Shown: in pieces, positions 36,873 through 44,462 of the stretch
How the letters are laid out: each line of letters begins with the position of its first letter
How positions within the stretch are numbered: position 1 is the first letter of the stretch
Origin: Aureimonas phyllosphaerae
GTDB taxonomy: Bacteria; Pseudomonadota; Alphaproteobacteria; Rhizobiales; Rhizobiaceae
DNA length: 64,000 bases
NCBI RefSeq assembly: GCF_900113065.1
Contig: NZ_FOOA01000012.1
Location: 1-64,000, forward strand
Reading direction: 5' to 3'
The notes under the pieces: generated by a model
Database searches by the model: none
What the model saw: the letters and a program-made list of their open reading frames with translations, nothing else
Told to the model about the DNA's origin: nothing
Translations under genes and position numbers: made by a program

Positions 36873-37766
36873 TTGAGCCAGTCCACATTCTTCGCGACCG
36901 GCGTCGGCGCCCCCGAGGGCCCCGTCGCCCTGCCCGACGGCTCGCTCTACGTCACCGAGATGTCCGCGGGTACGCTTCAGGTCACTCATCTCGGGCCGGG
37001 GAACAGTCGGCGCGTCGTCCTGCGCACCTGGGGACGGCCGAACGGCTTGGCGATCGACGGCGACGGCATGATCTGGATCGCGGAGGCGGGCCTGCGCGCC
37101 CTCATCCGCATCGCGCCGGACGGGCAAGAGCTCCTGCGGATCGAGGGAGACGGGTCGGAGCGCTTCCGCTTTCCCAACGACCTCGCCTTCGGCCCCGACG
37201 GGCATCTCTACATGACCGACTCCGGCCTGGCGCTCGACGACTTCCTCGACGGCCAGGACTTCGCCGAGGGGTTCATGGACCTCGACTGGGACGGTCGCGT
37301 CTACGAGATCGACCCGAAGGCCGGAAAGGTTGTGCGCGTCATCGACCGGGGCATCCGTTTCACCAACGGCATCGCCTTCGACGCCGAGGGGCGGCTCTAC
37401 GCCAACGCCTCGTTCCCGGGCGACGTCTACCGCTATGAGGTCCTCGTCGCCGTCGAACCGAAGCGCGAATATTTCGGCCACGTCCTGCAGCCTGACGAGC
37501 AGACGGGATTCAAGGGTCCGGACGGGATGAAGTTCGGCTCCGACGGACGCCTCTACTGCACCGTCTACGGCCAGCGGAACGTGACCGTGCTGGCCCGGGA
37601 CGGTTCCGTCGACGAGCGGCTGATGCTGCAGGGAGCAGCCCCCACCAACTGCGCATTCGCCCGCGACGGACAAACCCTCCTCGTCACCGAAGTCAGCGCC
37701 GGACGGGTCGAGGCACTTTCGGTTCCCTGCCGCGGCCTGCCCCTCCATTACCCGACGATCGATTGA
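36873..37766 (+). CDS. SMP-30/gluconolactonase-family lactonase
   Basis: Six-bladed beta-propeller lactonase, about 297 residues. Conserved stretches are GAPEGPVALPDGSLYVTEMS (metal Glu in PEGP), RPNGLAIDGDGMIWIAEAG, RFPNDLAFGPDGHLYMTDSG (NDL, metal site), RFTNGIAFDAEGRLYANASF and GPDGMKFGSDGRLYC. The start is placed at TTG 36873 with AAGGGAG (36857-36863) 9 nt upstream; the upstream ATG 36804 lies in the hairpin and adds a non-homologous leader. It would hydrolyse a sugar lactone produced from the imported sugar. Confidence 0.87.
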   Translation: MSQSTFFATGVGAPEGPVALPDGSLYVTEMSAGTLQVTHLGPGNSRRVVLRTWGRPNGLAIDGDGMIWIAEAGLRALIRIAPDGQELLRIEGDGSERFRFPNDLAFGPDGHLYMTDSGLALDDFLDGQDFAEGFMDLDWDGRVYEIDPKAGKVVRVIDRGIRFTNGIAFDAEGRLYANASFPGDVYRYEVLVAVEPKREYFGHVLQPDEQTGFKGPDGMKFGSDGRLYCTVYGQRNVTVLARDGSVDERLMLQGAAPTNCAFARDGQTLLVTEVSAGRVEALSVPCRGLPLHYPTID

Positions 37767-37889
37767 GTACGGCGCGTCGGCATGAGCGATGACCCTCGAC
37801 AAGGCGGACGCGCGAATGTGCGGGCGAATGGAGGGACGACGGCTCCAGTCCGCACGCTGGAAGATTGATCTGCCGCGCGGTGTCAGGCC

Positions 37890-38570
37890 GAGGGCTGAGA
37901 CCGTGTCGGCGTTCTTTTCGACGTCGAAACCGTGGTCGACGGGTCGGTCCCATGGTACGTGACGACCGCGTTGATATGAGAGGAAGGCTTCGGCGGACTC
38001 CGGTTGTGGATTGACAATGGCGTCCTCCGTACCGACCGCCAGGAGAAGCGGAACCTCATAAAGGTTGATCTCGGCCGCTGGGACGACGCGATAGAGGCTT
38101 CGGAAAAAGTCTCCCTTCAACCTGACTTTCGTTCCATTCGCCATCGTCGCCGCGACCGGCGCCTATGTCGCCACCAGTCTCCTGCGCATGCCCCCGAGCC
38201 CGAAAATGGTGTCGAAGGCTGCGGGAGCGTTGATTCCCCGGTTCCATAGGACGACGGGTTTCAGGCCGTTGCCCGCCCGGCCCGCGACGGCCGACGAGAC
38301 GATGCCGCCAAGGCTCTTGCCGGGGACAGCGATCCTTCGACCGTCGACGTCGGCGTTCTCCTTCAGGCAAGCCAGCGCGCCGAGCGCGTCGTCGATGTCG
38401 CTCTCGACGGTCATGTCTTCGAACTTGCCTCCGCTGGTTCCGCTTCCGCGGAAATCGATGCGGAGGGCCGCGATGCCCCGTTCCGCCAGGATGTCGGCGG
38501 CTTGCGATGAAGCCGCTTCCGCAGATCGCAGCCATCTCGCGGCAAGATGGCTGACTTTCCGGGATGCCGG
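37890..38570 (-). pseudogene. Alpha/beta hydrolase, degraded (in-frame TAG, unclear ends)
   Basis: Remnant of a serine hydrolase. Readable pieces in one frame are ADILAERGIAALRIDFRGSG, VDGRRIAVPGKSLGGIVSSA (nucleophile Ser in GKSLGG), VLWNRGINAPAAFDTIFG; a TAG at 38165-38163; then VAATMANGTKVRLKGDFFRS, LYEVPLLLAVGTEDAIVNPQ (acid) and VDHGFDVEKNADTV (catalytic His). The expected N-terminal oxyanion-hole block is not seen in frame, and the frame runs on past the expected C-terminus without a stop. So there are at least two or three lesions, and it is most likely a true pseudogene. Confidence 0.72.
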
Positions 38571-38898
38571 TCGCCGCGCGAGGCGGCATCGACCCAGACG
38601 CATGCGAGGACGTCCATTCTCCCGGCTCTGCGAGAACGGGGTCAGTCGACGATCCGGCATCACGAATGGGTCGGCACCTTCGACGACGACGTCAAGCCAA
38701 CATCATGTTGACTTTCGTGACGCTGTACGCTTATATTGTGGCCATGCGAACGACTTCGACCAGAACGGGGGAAGCTTGGTACGCCTTGGGCGTCGCGTCC
38801 GCGTGGATCGATTTCGCCCTTCCTCCGATACGCTGAACGCAGGCCCCCAACGAGGCTGAAGGACGAGAGGCGACGCCCCGTCCGTGCGGAGCGATCTC
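38571..38898. other. Intergenic region
   Basis: About 330 bases between the degraded hydrolase and the next rightward gene. No supported gene or repeat is seen. An AT-richer stretch around 38698-38745 (catcatgttgactttcgtga) could hold the promoter of the 38899-41826 unit: TTGACT at 38705-38710 resembles a -35 element. The N-terminal remains of the hydrolase may also lie here. Confidence 0.35.
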
Positions 38899-39492
38899 AT
38901 GTTCCAAGATAAATTTGCCGGCGTTTCCGTTCCGACGTTCAAGCGCGGGTCTGACGGCCCGCGCGGTGACGGAACGGGCTATCGCCCCATCCGCTGCCGC
39001 GGCGAGGTCACGATGGCATCGGGTCTTGCGGCCGACGTCGCACGCCTTCTCGACGTCGATCCCGAGGTGGACTACTGGCGGTGCCGGGTGGCCGTGGACG
39101 GATGCACGCACCCGGCCGATTTCTCTTCTCACGGCGATCGCGGCGTCGAGTACCTGTTCCTCCAACCTGCGGGGCAGCCCCATCCGGCGTCGGAGAACCT
39201 GCCGCCGGCCGCCCGCATCGTGACGCCGATCGACGTAGATCAAGTGCGGCTCGAGAACGCGAAGCTGATCCTCCCCTTCGCCCGCTGGCGCGTGACCATC
39301 GACGACAGGATCAGATTGCTGGCTGCGCTCGACGAGGATGGCTCCGTCACCCTTGCCGACTGTCTGGCGATCATGCGGCATGCGTCGCGCCCCGTTGCGG
39401 CCGTCGCTGCGTTGGCGCTGGCCCGGGTCGTCGACCTCGACCTCGACACCCCGCTCGGTTCCCGGACGAGGGTGATACGCCGCGCCGACTGA
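38899..39492 (+). CDS. Hypothetical protein, first gene of the FtsH-like unit
   Basis: Protein of 197 residues, family not recognised. ATG 38899 (MFQDKFAGVSVPTFKRG) has GCGGAG 8 nt upstream. A central beta-rich part (YWRCRVAVDGCTHPADFSSH, VEYLFLQPAGQPHP) is followed by a helical C-terminal part (IDDRIRLLAALDEDGSVTLA, DCLAIMRHASRPVAAVAALA) that looks like a winged helix. The order resembles a PDDEXK-plus-wHTH arrangement such as TnsA, but the catalytic Lys is not evident, so I do not assign it. It lies 59 nt before the DUF6634-like gene. Confidence 0.6.
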   Translation: MFQDKFAGVSVPTFKRGSDGPRGDGTGYRPIRCRGEVTMASGLAADVARLLDVDPEVDYWRCRVAVDGCTHPADFSSHGDRGVEYLFLQPAGQPHPASENLPPAARIVTPIDVDQVRLENAKLILPFARWRVTIDDRIRLLAALDEDGSVTLADCLAIMRHASRPVAAVAALALARVVDLDLDTPLGSRTRVIRRAD

Positions 39493-39551
39493 CTCCGCCC
39501 TCCCCCGTCAGTCCTGCGTCGCCCGTTGCGCGACCGTTCGAAGGCAGCCCC

Positions 39552-39887
39552 ATGCCCGTTTTTCTCACCCCGACCACACGGGTGGAGGCGCTCGACCACG
39601 AGATCGAGACCGCCGCCGCCCTCCTGCGCGACCTTCGTTACCTGCGCGATCACCACGCGCCGTCCGCCGACATGCGTGCAGGCGCTCCCGTCCTGGCAGG
39701 GTGGTCCAACGCGGTGCGCTTGGTTCCCTGCCTCCGGGGAAAGCCCGTCGGACACCCGACCGTTCGCGACGGAAGGGATGCCGTCACGTCGCCCCTGCGC
39801 GTGGTTTCCCTCGACGACGGGTACGTCCGTACCGAGAGCCGCTTTTGGTTGCTCGGCTCTCCCGCGACGGGGGTCGGACATGCGTGA
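39552..39887 (+). CDS. DUF6634-like small protein
   Basis: Protein of 111 residues. The pattern LDHEIETAAALLRDLRYLRD, HHAPSADMRAGAPVLAGWS, LVPCLRGKPVGHP and YVRTESRFWLLGSPA (a sequence of helix, APLLDxW, PCLxGxxxGHP, RTxSRFxxLG) matches what I recall of DUF6634 in Hyphomicrobiales and Rhodobacterales. Function unknown. Its stop overlaps the start of the FtsH-like gene by 8 nt (39880-39887), so the two proteins are probably made together. Confidence 0.62.
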   Translation: MPVFLTPTTRVEALDHEIETAAALLRDLRYLRDHHAPSADMRAGAPVLAGWSNAVRLVPCLRGKPVGHPTVRDGRDAVTSPLRVVSLDDGYVRTESRFWLLGSPATGVGHA

Positions 39888-41826
39888 TCGCTTGGATTTC
39901 GAAGACATGCCGAAGTCGCTCGCCGGACGGCTCACGCCCTCCGCAAGGGTTGCGGACGCGCTCGTGCGGCAAACGCTCCGCGACGGCGGTTTGGACCGCT
40001 TTCTTGAGGGTGGTCCGTGTCTCGTGGTGATCCGCGGCGTTCGGCCGGACGACGCCGCCGTCCTGTGCGAAGCGGTCCACGACCTCGTGGGCGGCATCGG
40101 GAAGAGCATCGTCCAGCTCAACGCGTCCGCCAGCAACTGGACCGACCCATCCGGACAGCGCTCCCAATACATCGAACGCCTGCTCGTCGAGGCGAGCATG
40201 TCGACCCATCCCAAAGTCGTCCTCTGCCACAGGCGGACGGAAGTGCCGACTGTCGTTGGCGCGGTGGCCGACGCCGTCGTTCCACTCGTCTGCAGCCGGG
40301 AAGCGATCACCGCGATCGTGAGGGAGCACACGGGCTTCCGACCGGATGAGCGGCTCGTATCCCGCCTTGCCCGGCTGCCACTGCCCTTCCTGAACCTCGC
40401 GATCCGGCCCGGAATGACCGCCGACCGCATGTGGCTCATCGCAGGGCGATTGGCCAAGCACCGTCTCGATACGCAACGAGAGCCCCGCCCTGCCAAGCTG
40501 AGGGAGAAGAAAGCCGAAGTGCCTGCCCGGTCCGCAGCCGAAGGCTCGCGCGCTGTGCCGGAGCGTCTCGAGGACCTTCCCGGCATGGGCGAAGCACAGT
40601 CCTGGGGCTTGAACCTTGCCCGCGATCTCGAAGAGTATCGAGCGGGCACGCTGCAGTGGTCGGACATCGAGAGCGGCATGCTGCTTCACGGACCGCCCGG
40701 AACGGGGAAAACCTTATTCGCAAGGGCGCTCGCAGGATCCTGCGGAGTCCCGCTGCACGCGCATTCCATCGCCGCATGGCAGGCCCGCGGCCATCTGGGC
40801 GACTTGCTGAAAGCCATGCGGGCCGCGTTCGACGAAGCCCGCAAGACAAGCCCCTGCATCCTCTATCTCGACGAGCTGGATTCGGTGGGATCGAGGGACG
40901 AGCCCCTGGGCGACAATGCGTCGTACCAACGCCAGGTGGTCAACGGCCTTCTTGAATGCCTCGACGGCGCAGCCCAACGAGCCGGGGTCGTGGTGGTCGG
41001 TGCGACCAACAAGCCCGAGGTCGTCGATCCGGCCGTGCTACGGCCAGGCCGTCTCGGGAAGCACATCGAGGTCCGACATCCCGATCTCCCGGGAAGGATC
41101 GGGATCTTGAGGCATCACCTCAGGGGAGAGCTCCCCGAAACCGATCTGGCGCCGATCGCGGATGAACTCGGGGAAGCGTCCGGCGCCGTTTTGGCACAGC
41201 TCGTGCGCGACGCCCGCGGGGCTGCGCGCAGGCATAGGCGTCCGCTGGCTGAAGCCGACCTTTGGACAGCCCTGCCGCCCGGCGTGCTGCTGTCGGACGC
41301 GGCCTACAGACGGACGTGCGTCCACGAGGCCGGTCACGTCGTGGTCGGGCGGGAACTGGCGGAGGTCTCGGGTCTGGTGCCGACGAGAGTCAGGGTCAGG
41401 CGCCGGGTCCGTGACGGTGGCGCGAACCTGACGAACTTCGACGTCGCCGAGGGTACGGACCAATCGCGGGAGTGCCTGGAAGCCCAGCTCATCGTCATGT
41501 TGGCGGGACTGGCTGCGGAGGAAGTCCTTCTCGGTTCGCGGAGCAGCCTCTCCGGAGGGACGAGCGACGCCGATCTCGTGCGCGCGACGAGGTTGGCAGC
41601 GAGCATCGAGTTCAGCCTCGGTTTGGGCGGCGGTCTGCACTCCCTCCCGAACGCTGCGGTGGCAAGGGTGGAGGTGACTCGTGACGGACCGCTCGCACTC
41701 GATCGGATCGAACGGTTGCTGGCGAACTGCCTCCGCGAAGCGAAGCTTATCGTCGAACGCCGGCACGACGAGGTGGAGGCGCTGTCTTCGCGGCTGGCCA
41801 AGGCCCAAGACGTCGTACTCGCCTGA
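39880..41826 (+). CDS. Soluble FtsH-like AAA ATPase with M41 zinc-peptidase domain
   Basis: Protein of 648 residues. Residues 1-225 are an unrecognised N-terminal domain without membrane spans. The AAA module has Walker A LLHGPPGTGKTLFARALA (about 268-285), Walker B CILYLDELDSVGS (326-338) and second region of homology ATNKPEVVDPAVLRPGRLGK. The C-terminal M41-like domain has the zinc motif CVHEAGHVVVGREL (HEAGH 482-486) and the downstream Asp region SGGTSDADLVRATRLAA that provides the third ligand in FtsH. Thus both ATPase and protease appear intact, but the two FtsH transmembrane helices are replaced by the new N-terminal domain. It is probably a regulatory protease; partners are the two genes upstream. 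Confidence 0.87.
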   Translation: MRDRLDFEDMPKSLAGRLTPSARVADALVRQTLRDGGLDRFLEGGPCLVVIRGVRPDDAAVLCEAVHDLVGGIGKSIVQLNASASNWTDPSGQRSQYIERLLVEASMSTHPKVVLCHRRTEVPTVVGAVADAVVPLVCSREAITAIVREHTGFRPDERLVSRLARLPLPFLNLAIRPGMTADRMWLIAGRLAKHRLDTQREPRPAKLREKKAEVPARSAAEGSRAVPERLEDLPGMGEAQSWGLNLARDLEEYRAGTLQWSDIESGMLLHGPPGTGKTLFARALAGSCGVPLHAHSIAAWQARGHLGDLLKAMRAAFDEARKTSPCILYLDELDSVGSRDEPLGDNASYQRQVVNGLLECLDGAAQRAGVVVVGATNKPEVVDPAVLRPGRLGKHIEVRHPDLPGRIGILRHHLRGELPETDLAPIADELGEASGAVLAQLVRDARGAARRHRRPLAEADLWTALPPGVLLSDAAYRRTCVHEAGHVVVGRELAEVSGLVPTRVRVRRRVRDGGANLTNFDVAEGTDQSRECLEAQLIVMLAGLAAEEVLLGSRSSLSGGTSDADLVRATRLAASIEFSLGLGGGLHSLPNAAVARVEVTRDGPLALDRIERLLANCLREAKLIVERRHDEVEALSSRLAKAQDVVLA

Positions 41827-42012
41827 ACCAGAACGCTCGCTGGGTTTCCCGGCGATCCTCGACACGAAGGTGCGCGACCGTCCGTTCGCAAGCGGGGCTC
41901 TGCGTGCCATCGGAAAGGAGACGCCTGCGCGCAGCCGTGCTTGGCCACAGGGCTGCTGCGCTAGCCTTCGAGGATGCCGGCGCTGTCGACCCTTCCGGAA
42001 CGGGCAACGCCG

Positions 42013-43299
42013 TCATGGCAGGACGAGCAGGGCGCGAAAGTCGTTGACGTTCGTGAGCGTCGGCCCCGTCACGACGAGGTCGCCGAGGCGCGAGAACAGG
42101 CTGTAGCTGTCGTGGCCACGCAGCAAGGCCTCGGGGTCGAGCCCTGCGGCACGCGCTCGCGCGATCGTGTCGGGGGTCACGACGGCGCCGGCAGCATCCT
42201 CGGTCCCGTCGATTCCGTCGGTATCGGCCGACATGCCGAAGACTTCCGGCTCGCCGCGAAGGGCGATCGCGAGCGAAAGTAGGAATTCCGTGTTGCGACC
42301 TCCCCGCCCGACTCGCGCGGAGTGGACGGAGACGGTCGTCTCGCCGCCCGACAGGACGACAGCCGGGGCGGGCAACGGATACCCATGGCGTCGGATGGAG
42401 CGAGCGATGCCCGACATCAGGATCCCGATTTCCCGTGCCTCCCCTTCGAGAGCGTCACCGAGAAGAAGGGGCGCGACCCCGTGCCTGCGAGCGGCCTTGG
42501 CGGCCGCTTGCAGCGCCATCTGCGGCGTCGCGATCATGCGGTAATCGGTCTCGAAGGACGGTCGCGGCTGGATCCGCGCGACCAGCAGGCGACGGGCGGC
42601 TCCGGGAAGGTCGGGACCCAATCGCTCCGCAACCGTCGCCAGATCGACCGCTGCGTCGGGATCGTGCACGGTCGGCCCCGAAGCGATCGACCGCGGATCG
42701 TCGCCCGGCACGTCCGAAATGGCTAGAGTCACCAAGCGTGCCGGCCGGATCGCTTCGGCGAGCCGTCCGCCCTTGATGCCCGACAGGCGGCGTCGCACCG
42801 CGTTCATCTCGTTGATGCCGAGCCCGGAGGCGAGCAGCAGTCGATTGACATGCCGCTTATGCTCCAGCGAAAGCCCGTCCGCAGGCAGGACCATGAGCGA
42901 GGAGCCGCCGCCCGAGATAAGGGCCAGCACGAGGTCTTGGGGACCGAGCCCGTCCACTGCCGCCATGATTCGCCGCGCGGCGTGTTCGCTCGCGGCGTCA
43001 GGCACGGGATGGGCAGCTTCCAGGACCTCGATCCGGTCCGTCGCGACGGCGTGACCGTATCGGGTCACGACGACGCCGGACAGGTCGACGTCCGGCCATG
43101 CCGTCTCGACGGCCCGTGCCATCACGGCGGCGGACTTCCCCGCGCCGACGACGACGCAGCGGCCAGAAGGTTTTTCGGGCAAGGCGGGCGCGACGACCCG
43201 CATCGGGTCAGCCGCGCCCACCGCTGCCGCGAACATGTCGGATAGGACACGACGGGCCCAAGTTTCGTTCGACCCGTCGCCCGCCACAGCGCACTCCAC
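42013..43299 (-). CDS. ttuD: Glycerate 2-kinase / hydroxypyruvate reductase (MOFRL family)
   Basis: MOFRL-family enzyme of 428 residues. Members are glycerate 2-kinases; in tartrate operons the gene has been named hydroxypyruvate reductase TtuD. Visible motifs are VVGAGKSAAVMARAVE, ALISGGGSSLMVLPADGLS, AVRRRLSGIKGGRLAEAI, ISDVPGDDPRSIASGPTV, VLSGGETTVSVHSARVGRGG and MSADTDGIDGTEDAAGAVV. It follows ttuC by 14 nt on the same strand and is the last gene of the operon, consistent with feeding tartrate-derived hydroxypyruvate or glycerate into central metabolism. Confidence 0.92.
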   Translation of the reverse strand: MECAVAGDGSNETWARRVLSDMFAAAVGAADPMRVVAPALPEKPSGRCVVVGAGKSAAVMARAVETAWPDVDLSGVVVTRYGHAVATDRIEVLEAAHPVPDAASEHAARRIMAAVDGLGPQDLVLALISGGGSSLMVLPADGLSLEHKRHVNRLLLASGLGINEMNAVRRRLSGIKGGRLAEAIRPARLVTLAISDVPGDDPRSIASGPTVHDPDAAVDLATVAERLGPDLPGAARRLLVARIQPRPSFETDYRMIATPQMALQAAAKAARRHGVAPLLLGDALEGEAREIGILMSGIARSIRRHGYPLPAPAVVLSGGETTVSVHSARVGRGGRNTEFLLSLAIALRGEPEVFGMSADTDGIDGTEDAAGAVVTPDTIARARAAGLDPEALLRGHDSYSLFSRLGDLVVTGPTLTNVNDFRALLVLP

Positions 43300-43313
43300 G
43301 TCCGGGTTTTCGC

Positions 43314-44393
43314 TCAGAGAACGATGTTCGAGCCACGTATGGCTTCGCAGACGGCCTCCGTCACCTGCTGGGTGTTGGCCGTACCCCCGACGTCTGGCGT
43401 GGTCACGCCGCTTCCGGTCACGGTCTCGACCGCATGCATCAGGCGCCGGGCGGCCTGCGGCTGTCCGAGATGCTCCAGCATCTGCGCCGCCGTCCAGAAG
43501 GTGGCGACGGGGTTGGCGATGCCCTTGCCCGTGATGTCGAAGGCCGAGCCGTGGATGGGCTCGAACATCGAGGGAAAGCGCCGCTCCGGGTCGATATTGG
43601 CCGTCGGCGCGACGCCGAGACTGCCCGCCAGCGCCCCGGCGAGATCCGACAGGATGTCGGCGTGGAGGTTGGTCGCGACGATCGTGTCGAGGCTCTGCGG
43701 CTTCAAGGTCATGCGGACCGTCATCGCATCGACCAGCATCTTGTCCCAGGTCACGTCCGGAAACTCGGCCGAGACCTCAGCCGCGATCTCGTCCCACATC
43801 ACCATGCCGAAGCGCTGGGCGTTGGACTTGGTGACGACAGTCAGAAACTTGCGCGGGCGCGACTGCGCGAGGCGGAAGGCATAGCGCATGATCCGGGTGA
43901 CACCGACGCGCGTGAAGATCGCGACCTCCGTGCCGACCTCCTCAGGAAGGCCCCGATGGGCCCGGCCGCCGTGGCCGGAATACTCCCCTTCCGAGTTCTC
44001 GCGCACGATCACCCAGTCGAGGTCGCCGGGCTTGACGCCCGCCAGCGGCGAGACGATGCCGGGCAGGATCTTTGTCGGGCGCACGTTGGCATACTGGTCG
44101 AAGCCCTGGCAGATCGGCAGGCGAAGGCCCCAGAGCGTGATGTGGTCCGGCACGTCCGGCGCGCCGACGGCGCCGAAGAAGATCGCGTCGAAGCCCTTCA
44201 GCTGCTGCGTGCCGTCCGCCGGCATCATCGCGCCGGTCCGCTTGTAGTAGTCCGAGCCCCAGTCGAAATGCGTCACGTCGAGCTTGAACGTGCCCTCACG
44301 CCGCTCAAGCGCCTCCAGCGCCTGGAGGCCGGCGGCGATCACTTCGGGGCCGATGCCGTCGGCGGGAATTGCGGCGATCTTGTAGGTCTGCAT
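43314..44393 (-). CDS. ttuC: Tartrate dehydrogenase (isopropylmalate dehydrogenase superfamily)
   Basis: Beta-decarboxylating dehydrogenase, 359 residues. Family motifs are IAAIPADGIGPEVIAAGL, WVIVRENSEGEYSGHGG, TKSNAQRFGMVMWDEIA, and the metal/adenine sites DAMTVRMTLKPQSLDTIVAT, NLHADILSDLAGALAGSLG and PIHGSAFDITGKGIANP. The DWGSDYYKRTGAMMP and VGAPDVPDHITLWGLRLPI stretches are of the tartrate dehydrogenase/decarboxylase (TtuC/DmlA) branch; D-malate is the alternative substrate. ATG 44393 (MQTYKIAAIPADG) is preferred over 44408. Confidence 0.92.
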   Translation of the reverse strand: MQTYKIAAIPADGIGPEVIAAGLQALEALERREGTFKLDVTHFDWGSDYYKRTGAMMPADGTQQLKGFDAIFFGAVGAPDVPDHITLWGLRLPICQGFDQYANVRPTKILPGIVSPLAGVKPGDLDWVIVRENSEGEYSGHGGRAHRGLPEEVGTEVAIFTRVGVTRIMRYAFRLAQSRPRKFLTVVTKSNAQRFGMVMWDEIAAEVSAEFPDVTWDKMLVDAMTVRMTLKPQSLDTIVATNLHADILSDLAGALAGSLGVAPTANIDPERRFPSMFEPIHGSAFDITGKGIANPVATFWTAAQMLEHLGQPQAARRLMHAVETVTGSGVTTPDVGGTANTQQVTEAVCEAIRGSNIVL

Positions 44394-44423
44394 GACCGAG
44401 GTCCTCATCGGGCAAGATGGAAG

Positions 44424-44447
44424 GCCGGACGGGTCCGCCCGTCCGGC
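44424..44447 (-). promoter_or_regulatory. Perfect 10-bp hairpin between tctC-like gene and ttuC
   Basis: GCCGGACGGG (44424-44433), loop of 4, CCCGTCCGGC (44438-44447), between the binding-protein stop (44463) and the ttuC start. On the gene strand it is followed by CTTCC rather than a T-run. It is placed like the hairpin after the Rbs-type binding-protein gene and may likewise limit read-through or protect the upstream message. Confidence 0.65.
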
Positions 44448-44462
44448 ATCGAAGATGTCGAC

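Noticed and set aside
38899-39492. TnsA-type transposon endonuclease
   Set aside because: The overall layout is suggestive, but the catalytic Lys and a convincing Asp-Glu pair are not visible and no TnsB/TnsC genes are near.
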